In this document: positions 46,641-57,000 of the stretch, in pieces
Layout of the letters: the number at the start of each line of letters is the position of its first letter
Numbering within the stretch: the first letter of the stretch is position 1
Source of the DNA: Klebsormidium nitens
Taxonomy: Eukaryota; Streptophyta; Klebsormidiophyceae; Klebsormidiales; Klebsormidiaceae
DNA length: 64,000 nt
Assembly (NCBI GenBank): GCA_000708835.1
Contig: DF236998.1
Coordinates: 45,880 to 109,879, forward strand
Direction: 5' to 3'
Notes under the pieces: generated by a model
Seen by the model: the letters and a program-made list of their open reading frames with translations, nothing else
Database searches by the model: none
What the model was told of the DNA's origin: nothing
Made by a program: the position numbers and the translations under genes

Positions 46641-47283
46641 AGAGGTGGTGAGGCAACCGATGCAGATTGTGACGCGGCTCAACGAGCTGAAGAAACTGCC
46701 ACACTTTCAACGGTATAACTTACAAGCGGAATCGTTGACTTCAACTTAAAGTTCAGAGAAACCGCAGCTTGTTGGAACGACAGCGCTGCAGAAGGAATAG
46801 AATGAAGAACTGAAGTCTGCCAAAGAAGCATCACATACATACATGTACATTATCTTCTTTCTGTACGACCGAAAGAAACCACTGTAGCCGAAGCCCAGGC
46901 CCGACCCTTGCCGGACCAGAACATGAACTTGGGACCGCGCGGTCCCAACTATTTATAAAGATGCAAAACCGTCGCACCGTTTATGCCCGCAGACTCTAGA
47001 GAACTCTTCGCGGGGTTCAGAAATTGCCGCCGGCGGACCGTCGGACCAACAGAGGTACCAAGAGACGATACACGGTATATACCGGCTACAGGCCAAGTAC
47101 CCCGCCTCCCGCCTGCGCCGGCCACCCTCCTGCCTGCTCATTCAGATCCTGTCAAAGAGACACTGTGCACAGTGTGCACTGCTTGCTTGGGGCAGCCCAG
47201 AGGAGCAGATCATGCTTGCAGGTGCTGTTCCATAAGGCTCTTGCCTCCAGTACAGTGTTAAGCATAACTTTTTGAATTGGGAG

Positions 47284-47402
47284 TCCTAGGACACCCTGCG
47301 GTGTGTCATTGGGCGTCTTTTGGACACCCCGGGGTTCTTGATTGGGTGTCCTCGGGTGTCCTGGCAGAGGACGCCTTTCAAGGCCCCTTTGGGTGTCCAA
47401 GT
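47284..47402. repeat. Cluster of GGGTGTCC and inverted GGACACCC words, left copy
   Basis: Several direct and inverted copies of the octamer occur here, including one longer word GATTGGGTGTCC at 47340-47351. The cluster is related to the element at 47678-47801 and may be an older copy. Confidence 0.7.
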
Positions 47403-47677
47403 TGCCTCCGTGCAGACTTTGTCCCAGTCATGCCCCTCAACCAAGGGTCACACCGATTTTCGCCCCAGGAAAACTTTTTAGTAGCTAAAATAGCGCTGTA
47501 CCGACTCCGGTTGCTAGTGAGCTGCCCGTCACAAGGCGAGTACCGTCAGTGTTACAGGTCTGATACATAAAAGTATAGAAACTGATTAGGATATATCAGA
47601 AATCTACCAGATTATAAAGCAAGATTGGCCCCCTACTTTGTAATGGGGGCTGTAAATTGGGTCCAGGCGAGTCGGGC

Positions 47678-47801
47678 GATTGGGTGTCCTTGGGACCCCC
47701 TGACTTGGTCGAATGGGTGTCCCTCGGACACCCTTACGACCCCTTTTGGGGGTCCATTCCGACCATTGGGTGTCTTTTTACCTGAGAGGGGACACCCAAT
47801 C
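47678..47801. mobile_element. 124-bp MITE-like element with 12-bp perfect terminal inverted repeats
   Basis: GATTGGGTGTCC at 47678-47689 is repeated as its exact reverse complement GGACACCCAATC at 47790-47801. Inside are further GGGTGTCC/GGACACCC pairs. I see no clear target-site duplication and no coding capacity, so a small non-autonomous element is only one explanation. Confidence 0.5.
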
Positions 47802-47932
47802 TTAACGCTGCTCCAGTACGTGGCAGAGTAGCCCAGGAATTCGCGGGAGAGGTCGGGCCATCATTACGCAGGGCTCATTATCTGTGTTCGAGACCTTTGA
47901 AAAAGAATTCTGAGTGCCTGAAGACTGAAACG

Positions 47933-48703
47933 ATGGCGGATCCGCGCATTGCTCGCATCAGCAATGCTATCCGCGCTATTCCGGATTTCCCGAAAAAAGG
48001 CATCATGTTTCGCGACATCACCACCCTGCTCCTGGATCCAGCAGCCTTTCAGGATTCCATTGACCTCTTTGTCGCCCGCTACAAGGATCAGGGCATCCAG
48101 GTGGTGGCAGGGATCGAGGCTCGCGGCTTCATCTTTGGCCCTCCCCTGGCCCTGGCGTTGGGTGCCAAGTTTGTGCCGTTGCGAAAGCCGCGAAAGCTCC
48201 CAGGTCCAACCGTTGGTGTGGACTACTCGCTCGAGTACGGCACCGACCGGATCGAGATGCACGTGGGCGCGGTGCAGGCGGGGGAGCGCGTTGTCATCAT
48301 CGACGACCTCATTGCCACGGGGGGCACCATGGGAGCAGGCATCGCGCTCATCGACCAAGCTGGGGGCAAGGTCGTGGAGACGGCGTGTCTGATCGAGCTC
48401 ACAGATCTAAAGGTGAGTTAACATGGACAGGATCAAAGGGGTGGTTGCTGCGCCACCTTTCTGGAGCAAGCTGCACTAGATTGCATGCAGTTTGCTTCTG
48501 CTTCGAGACGTGGCACCCTCGTCGAGTGGTGCACCACGGTCCTCAAGCGGGACCTGTCTGTGCTCAATTGTCCTGCAAGGTTGCTGCGCACACCAGTCTT
48601 CTTCTGGCAGCTCACATCTACTTCCCGACACGTGCTCGTGCAGGGCCGTGAGAAGCTCGGGAACACTCCACTCTTTGTCTTGGTCGAGTACGAAGGGGAG
48701 TAA
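47933..48703 (+). CDS. APRT: Adenine phosphoribosyltransferase
   Basis: Two exons, 47933-48412 and 48644-48703 (TAA), give 179 aa, typical of APRT. It makes AMP from adenine and PRPP in purine salvage; plant forms also salvage cytokinin bases. The start MADPRIARISNAIRAIPDFP with KKGIMFRDITTLLLDP is the family N-terminus. VVAGIEARGFIFGPPLALAL and VPLRKPRKLPG form the base and flexible-loop sites. VVIIDDLIATGGTMGAG is the PRPP-binding motif with both Asp residues present. The short second exon closes the fold (GREKLGNTPLFVLVEYEGE). No targeting peptide is seen, so a cytosolic enzyme is likely. In-frame sequence extends upstream of the ATG, but the family N-terminus sets the start at 47933. Confidence 0.97.
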
Positions 48704-51093
48704 GGGCTGGTTTGAATAGTTGAAATAACAAGGTGCTATGCATTCTCATCAGCATTATACTGACAATGTTGTAAAGCTGTCTTGCTTGGCTGATTACGTT
48801 ATTACTTTTTTGTTCAAATGTCTATGGAGACAGCTATCCAATGGCGCTGGAATTCAAATCATTTTCAAAACACACTGGACAACGACTCTGAGAGTTAGAA
48901 GTCGGCAAAATGTATTGAAAACTTATGGTTGATATCTTAGACACTGGCAGCTGATTGTATCCATTAAAACAATTGTTTGATAAAGCGTAAATCGTGACTC
49001 TGAGACCCGGTCTATCACTTGTATGTTGTCAATTGATTTGCTTTGTCTCTCTTTGGCAATGGAGAGCCTTTCCGGCTACAAGCCTTTCTGGCAATGGAGA
49101 GCCTTTCTGGCTACAAGCCTTTCTGGCAATGGAGAGCCCTTCCGGCAAGAATTCTGGCAATGGGGAGCCTTTCTGGCAATGGAGAGCCTTTCCGGCTACA
49201 AGCCTTTCGGGCAATGGGGACCCCTTCCGGCTACAAGCCTTTCTGGCAATGGGGAGCCCTTTCGGCTAGAAGCCTTTCTGGCAATGGGGAGCCCTTCCAG
49301 CTAAAAGCCTCTTTGGCACTGGGAGAGTCTTTCTGGCTACAAGCCTTTCGGCGACTGAGAGCCTTGCTGGCTAGAGCAATGGGCTGAGGTCTTCCTAGCC
49401 TCTCGCTTCCATGCCCTGCTACAGCAGCTAGCTTCCTGTTAAAGCTCTCTCAATTCTGCGACCTCGGCTTAACACCTTTATCTTTTTGGAGTTAGCCCAT
49501 GGCTCAGTGCATTCTGACAACACGAGTTTATCAAAGCACACCGGCCTGTAGCCCGGATCCTGATGCCTTTTCGGCTCCACTTGGCTTTCACCATTGTTGA
49601 ATAGCCCGCTGGTAAGAAGCCTTTTTTGGCAGTTCGTCTCCTCCATTAACTCATGTGAGGGGGTCTCGACAGACCCGAGTGGCGTCCAAGCTTCAAGTTC
49701 TTCAATCGGGACTTGTCTGGGAGATTCTGCGGTCGCTTGGCTTTGTCCACTGTAACCTTTTGGCATCCAGCTAGCTCGTTTGCTGAGTCCGCGGTGCGGC
49801 AGGTCTGTTTACTGCACTTCAACCACCAGCTTCAAGTTTCCTAGCTGGAACGTCTTGCTCTTGTATCCAGCTTTCATAATTGCGGAAGAAAGTTGCAGTC
49901 AGTTTGGTACCTTTCCAGCTCTTCGATATATACGCCTGCACTTGTTGAGTCTGCATGCTCTGCATACAGTCTCTACATGCCTCTTTTGAGTGACCTCCAT
50001 CATTGCACTCAATTGTGGTAAAGTGGCTTGCGGCTTGTGCTATGGAATATCCTCGGATGAATTGAGTATACTGGTACGTTGGCTCCGCTCCAACAAGTTG
50101 ATTGCCTGCTTGCGAGCACAACACCTTCCTGACTGGTACTGCCGGACCCAACGACACTGCAACAATCGTTGACCCTGAGTTAAGAGCTGCCACGACTAGA
50201 CTGCTAAACACGGGCATTGCATGACAAGGGACGCTGTTCAAGCAATCAAGGCGTTTTGATGCATCCGTCCTACATAGGCTGGGTAGTGTGAGCTAAGTAG
50301 TAGGTTGGATCATACGGTGTCACGTTATAGTCATGCTATAGAGGGAGGGTTGATAGAGCTTGGACCAGACGTAGATTCATTGTACCTATACTAGTACTAC
50401 GTCGCTCGCTCAAGTACGAAGCGTGTCGAATTCAGTGCAGTAAGATCTTGCATATGCAGGTAGTGCAAAGAGCTTGTGAATCGGATAAACACAGCCCTAT
50501 AACCCGATATGTACGTACTCAATCAAGCCCCATGCTAAGTTCGGTACGGGCTTTATAATGTGATATATGTATCCCCCTTCTTGGCGCCGGCGGGATTAAT
50601 TGTAGCTACCTAATTTACCTCCGTGGCAGTCTAATCATTACTAACGATGCACGACAGTGAACAATACAAAGATGCACATGGACGTCCTTGTCAATGCTTG
50701 AAATTGCCGAATGTGTAGTATCGAGAGCAAGTTGCTTTTAGGCGACAGATCGACCTGATCGATCTTAGGCGGCCTATATAAATAATCCCGCCGTGCCAGC
50801 CACCATCATGCGAGACACGTGTAGTGGGCGGACGCCATTCAAGACGAAAGATGCACATACTACAATGGGCTGTTGCAAGAACGGCTTTGGTACAACTTAG
50901 CATGCGAGCTTGCCTTAGTGCCTCCCAAACGGAAGCATCCACAACGATCTGAAGGGGTATAGAGTTTGGCAATGAGCCAATGACATAGCCGGGTCCTAGC
51001 ACTTGGCTTGCTCAAGACATTGAGCCGTAATTCTCACCTTACTCATGCTCCGCTCCTGATTGTACTCCTATGTGCCTCTTGGAATGTCGAGCC
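48704..51093. other. Intergenic stretch between convergent APRT and UGGT genes
   Basis: It contains the 35-bp minisatellite just after APRT. Minus-strand frames at 49428-49766 (VPIEELEAWTPLGSVETPSH) and 49819-50241 have passable composition, but no recognisable family and no convincing splice junction between them. They are not annotated as genes. The rest is AT-rich and featureless. Confidence 0.4.
49053..49375. repeat. 35-bp minisatellite, about nine degenerate units
   Basis: The unit is CTGGCAATGGAGAGCCTTTC followed by TGGCTACAAGCCTTT. Early units are 35 bp apart (49053, 49088, 49123). One internal unit is shortened at the GAATTC near 49150. Because 35 is not a multiple of three, all three frames stay open for about 90 codons by repetition alone; these are not genes. 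Confidence 0.95.
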
Positions 51094-54000
51094 TCAAAGC
51101 TCGGCGGCCGTTTCAGTATCTTCTTGTCGTTGGTTACCTTTTTCCTCCAAATTATCACTTTGAATCTCTTCAACGCTCCCGCTGTCCAGCTTCTTGTCTC
51201 TTGCCGTGGTCGGCGGATCTTCCGATCCAGCCACGTCATCAAACTCGCCGGCTTCCACCCTGTCGGTCAGGCGTCGTTGCTCCTCATCAAGAGCGGGCCA
51301 CTCCGCCACAATGCGCCGAGCAGCCTGTACAGTCACAAACGAAAAGAGATTACGAAGTTAACGAAATGTTAACGAAAAATCAGTGGAGCAGAAAACCCTT
51401 TGCCCAAACTAGTCAGGTTTAGGAGACGGCACGAGGTCGTTCTAAGCGCATTTCGAAGGCAAGTTAAACCCGCATGTGCTTGAAAGGAGAGCTGGAGCAG
51501 CCGCTCCGTTGCAGTGTGCCCTAGTAGCCTGCATGTTCAAGGTTTAGGAACGCGCAGGAAAATCGTGGCGGGGATTGAATTCATAAGCGCATGACCAGGC
51601 TTGGCTAACCAGAGAAGTTCTGCGGTGCTGGGGCTGTAAAATGGCGTGTAACCATTCGCTAACCAGGATCAGTCGAAAGCAAACCTACCACGACGTTCGG
51701 GACAGATTTTCCGGGCGTCAAGTAAGGGCCTCGAAGCTCGGGGAAGATGTCATCCTTGTGAGTTGTCCGTCCGTTAGGTTAGGACAGGGCTTGTTGAAAC
51801 AGCAGATAACCCATCGTCCCACACGCTCCTCTTAAAAGGGCACCAACTAGAGTGAGAGTTTGCGATCATGCGACATGTTCTGAAAGGGACATTCAGAGAG
51901 AGGCCGCACCTCTAGTTTCGGCTCCTTGGTCATGGGGTTGTTGCACAAGTCAATTGTCTTGGCCTGCGCCTTGGTGGCGTTGCCGCACCACGACTCGCAC
52001 CACAGCCACTCGCGGGGCAGCGAGTAAATGGGCACCATGTGTTGCGCGTAGTTGGGCAGATCCTGAAAAGAAGCCGTAATAAAGTTTGGGGACGAAGCTC
52101 TGTGATGGAGCTAGATGGACGTAATCAACCCTGTTGTTTAGCGGCAGTTTGAGAGCGAGAGGGTGCTGGATGCTGAGCAATTCTTGGTCAAAACGCAGGA
52201 TGAAACAGTGCAAGGATGAAGGCCGGAAGCGCTATGGCGAAACTGCAAGCACGCACGCATTTGGGAAAATGGAGACTCTCAATTCTACTAACTCGAAAAA
52301 TCCACGACGATCATAATTTCTGGTGCTTTATCGGTCTCGGGTTGCAACAAGCAACACTGCTCCAAGAGAAGGAAGACTCGGTTGAATTTGGTTTCGTAAA
52401 ATGATGCAAGTCAAAGTTTGAATTCTGGTGATAGCCTTGACTTCAGCCCTAGGTTTACCTGATCAAGATTGGCCAAGCTGTTGGGGTCCTTGCTCAAGCT
52501 CTCGTAGAAGACGCGCAAATGATCGCCCGCAGCCATCCGACGGAAACGCGCCAGATCGACCACATACAGAGCGCTACACGGCATACAAAACGAACCAATG
52601 AGCATTCACTAGATACAGACTGTCTGAGTTTCACCCAACGAAGGTGCAATCTCTTATGTGTGCGCATGATAGTCACCGCTCACATTTCTCGGGCAACAGT
52701 GAGTTCAGTGCTTTTTCTACGACTCCTTGGACAGCTCTGGTATATTAGAAGCATCAAAGAGCAACCCCCACGGAGCAACAGCCGCAGTGATTTCTGATTA
52801 CCGCTAACTGAATTATGAAGCCTGCAGATACGGCCGGGCCAAATAGCCTTCTGGCCTTCGTTGCAAGCAGACCACAGCTCACCTGATGTGATATGGCTTG
52901 CCCTGAAGGTGGTCCTTCCAAAAGCCCTGCATGAAGAACCAAAGAATTGGATTGACTGCAGCAACGTGTATACAACAAAGCGGACTGTAATGGAGCGCCA
53001 CCTTTTAAAGGCCTCTGCTGGTGTCTGCCTGTGCCGAATGAGTTGCAGCGAGCAGTCGCATGTTCTCGACAAACGTAGCAGTCCATCAAAGATCACGTAC
53101 GTCGTCTCATACCCAGAAAAGGAATGACGTTGATGAACACTATGGAAGAGGGTACCACCGCCTCAAACGGACGGCTTCTGCACGCTCGAACACCAAAATC
53201 TGTACGCCGTTCGGGCGCTCTAAGAGAGCGTCAGATGGCTCTCAAGCTCCGGACCTGATCAGCCGACACCTTTCGGACGCCCAAAACAACAATCTAAGCC
53301 GATCCGACGCTCGAACGGATGATGCGGACGGCTGCCGGACGCACCTGCTTCCAGAAGCGGAATCCGTCCATGTCCTTGTTGTTATCGCAGAAGGGGGTGT
53401 ACGCGAGCGGTGCGCCCTTAAGGTCCATGTCGTACAGTTCCGCCATGTCCGTGCGGACGACCTGGTCCGCGTCCACGAAGATGACCTGGGGACAGAATAA
53501 TGAGCGTCCGTATGCGTCCAGATCTTTCCAGCCTTCCGGTTTTGAAAGGCCTGAACCTCTTCAAATAACTGGAACCTCTGCAGTTTGTGGCTCCGCCAGG
53601 TCGTGCGGACGACCTGGTCCGCGTCCACAATACGACCTGCGGACGGAAAAATGAGCGTCCGGATGCGTTTTGAAACTCTTCAGCCTTCGGTTTTCAGATT
53701 TTTGATTTCTGGGAAAATTGCATCCCTGTGATATGTCGTACAGCTCCCCAGGTCCGTGCGGACGACCTGGTCCGCGACCACGAAGATGACCTGCGGACGG
53801 AATATAGGGCGTCCAAACCGGTCCGTATCTTTCCCAGCCTTTGAGATCTGGGATTCTGGGAGTTCTGAAATGTTTTGAAATTTTGAAAACGTACACCTCC
53901 GCCAGGTCCGCGCGAACGACCTCGTTCGCGTCCACAAAATATGACTCGCGGACCAAATGCTTCCAGCCTTTGATTTCTATAAATTTCTGACATATCGAGA

Positions 54001-57000
54001 ATGCTTGGGATCTCAGGCTATGCCGTTTAGCTCCGCCAGCACATGCCGTCCACAGAAATGCCCTGCGGACATGAGATAGCGTCCGAATGCGTCTGACAGC
54101 GAACGTTTGGCACTTTTACGAGCGTACCCAGGAAAACCTTACGGCGTTTCGGTGTCATGGGACTGGCAAGGGAGCAGGCTCCTAAAGCCGCTGCTTTTGT
54201 CAGTTCTTTTAGGGCTCCAAATGGCTCCAAGTGCAAGCGGTCAGCTCCAACCGTCGGAGTAGTCATTGATTACTGACCGAACTTCAGCTGACGCAACTGC
54301 AACACTCTTGATCACATCCAGCAGAATACAACGATGCCAATATATCCTATTTGAACGTCGCTGTCTCACAAACAATATCCCCGGTATTCAGAAATTCCGT
54401 TTCCCAGAGCAGAGCCTAACTTCCCTGCCGGATCCACACAGCGAGTTCAGCTTCCAGCCTCCCCTTCCCCCACAAGACCAACGTCGTGAAAGGCCAACTG
54501 GGTCACAAAACGGCGTGACTCGGAGTCTGACGTCAGCGGGTGACGTGGCGCACCTTCTTGAGGTCGAGAGGGAAGAGGACGTCGAGGAAGAGGATCTTGT
54601 ACGCCCAGATGATGCGCTGCTTCTCCGTCTGCTTGTGCAGCCACGACGGCCACTTGTACGTCACCAGCGCGTACTCAAACCCGTACTCGCGCGCCATGTG
54701 CGGGATGAAGTCCTGCAGAGCAGATAATATGGGTATTAAAAGTTTCCAGAACTCTGGACCTGATGTATCTTGAGTGTTATCGGGGCCCATTAAAACCTGG
54801 AGCAAAGCCAGAGAAGAAACCATCTCACCGTGTTCGCTTATTGGAAAAGCGAACAAAGGAAAGCAACAAGAAGCTGCTTGAGTGTAGCAGGTGGAGTCGA
54901 GAGGACCCCTTTTCTCTTAGCAGCATCGTAGAAATCCTCAAAGATGGAAGTCCAGGATTGTCAAAAGGAGTGAATAGCAGAGGTCGGTTGAGCGATAACG
55001 GACGTCGCTGACGGTTTTAGCCGACATTGTTGTCAATCATTATCAAGGCAATTGCTTCTGACGCAAACGCATGAGGAGTGTGAAGCTCGCTGCGGGGGCC
55101 CATATCGTCCGACGTTTCACCTGATGAATGCGCTTAGAGCTTCGTTGAACTCAATGGTAACACGGTCTTGGAGATTGGCTTCAAGCTCGATTCTTGGCGA
55201 AACTAATTCTCATTGAACCCGAATTTGACAAACCGCTTCTTCTAAGCTTCTCCATCTGATACTTTGAGCTTCGCAGATGCAACACGAATCATTGGACCTC
55301 ACCTTGAAGCGGGGCGAGAGGTAGTTCTTGATGAACCAGAACTTGACGGGCCGCTGCGTTTGCTTAATGACGCTGAGCACCATAATCTTCATCAGCCGCT
55401 CGTACAGGTGTCCGCTCGCCACCGCAAACACGTGGATCGTCTCGTTGGACGCCGCGGGGGCGACCACCGTCGATGCGAGCTCCTCTCCCTGCGAAGAACA
55501 GAGTCAAGACTCGAAATGTATTTAAAGGGCAGGTTTAGTGAAGCTTTAGGTAGTGCAAAACGTTGATCGTCTCGTTCGACGCTGCCAGAGCGACCGCCGT
55601 CGCTGCGAGCTCCTCTCCTGCGTACATTGATTGCAAAAGGTCAGTCTTCGTGTGAGATTGGCAAGGTGAGTCTGTGAGTTTTGCGAACGGATGAACTGTC
55701 TCGTTTGACGGCGCACGGGCGACCTTTTTTGATGCAAGCTCCTCTCCCTGCACAGGGACAAGGGGCCAAAGAGAAGATCGGCTCTTTGGAAACAAGGACA
55801 AACAATACTTTGAAGAACAACTCAAATGTCAAAAGAAGACCAAGTGCAGGGGCAGGACCAAATGCTTGAGTACAAAGCGAAGAACGCTTCGTTGAATGCA
55901 GAACGATGGCCGTTGCTGCGAGCTCCTTTTTCCAGAGAAGGGCAGAGGGTTTGAGCGCCGTTGATACAAGGTTGAAACCAAGTCAAGAGTCCGGCAGCGC
56001 AAAGGACAGGATCGTTCCGTCGGACGCTATGAAGGCGACTGCGCTACAATCGACTCCTCTTCTCGCTAAGACAAAGTTGTAGCATTCTGACAAATGTAGC
56101 AAGGAAAACAGATTGGCCCACCGTGCATCCCAGTCCCGCCCCTTTTCTATCTCATTCGCAAATTTAGAATCAGTACAAATACATACCTTCGATTGCAGCC
56201 ACTTCTTGGCCTGCCCCAGCACCGTCCCCCACTTGGACCCCTCCCCGGCTTCCGACGCACCCCCCGGTTTCGAAACCCCCCCCTTGCCATCCTCCTCGTC
56301 CGCCTCCAACAGCTTCTCCTTCTCTCTCCCGGCGCGCTTTGTCACCCCCATGTGCAACAACTTTCCCCTGAAATCGCTCACCACCACCTCCATGCTCTCC
56401 CCCCCTCCGTATTCCCCCTGCCCGGCCCCCCCCCAGAGCGTACAACTCCGTCGAGCGCCCGGGCACGAGCGACAAGTTCCACACCCCGGGGGCGGCCTTC
56501 AGCTGAAAGTAGCCCAGGTTCGCCATCACGATCGTATCCACCATAAACGGCGACTTTTCTCCCTCCCCTAGTTTCTGCCCGCTGCCGAGCGCGAGTTGCA
56601 GCCCACGGGGGGGCTCCCGCGTCTTCGAATCGAAGCAGTGCCCCGTCAGCATCAGCGCTTCCAGCTCGTAGACCGCGTGCATCGACCGCGATTCGCCGAG
56701 CTGTTCGAGTCGAAGGTTGTCTAGGTCGTACGGAGCCTGCACGGCTTCGACGAGCCACGGCTCGGGGACGTCTAGGTTGAAGGTGAGCGTGCGGGAGGGG
56801 GGGAGGTGGGAGAAGGAGACAGCTGGGGGGGCGGGAGAGGGGGCGTCAAGGCGCGAGGGAGCGGCGTACCTGCGGAAAAGAGCGATCAATAAGTGTTTAC
56901 AATGTGGGCAACCATAAGTGGTTTCAGAGTGCACAGCTTCCGCTGGATTCCTCGTGCCTGGATGCTTGGAACGAAAGCCTGAACACACCTCTTGCCGGAA

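Larger units (their letters stand above)
46641..47932. promoter_or_regulatory. Region between divergent RRP7 and APRT
   Basis: It should hold the APRT promoter and any missing RRP7 5' exons. The right half carries the GGGTGTCC/GGACACCC repeat clusters described separately. No coding exon was supported. Confidence 0.4.

Noticed and set aside
49043-49387. Overlapping 90-114 codon frames in all three plus frames
   Set aside because: They are translations of the 35-bp minisatellite; a period not divisible by three opens every frame alike.
53242-53956. Possible separate small genes containing DADQVVRT
   Set aside because: They are translations of the ghost copies upstream of the UGGT catalytic exon, truncated by frameshifts.
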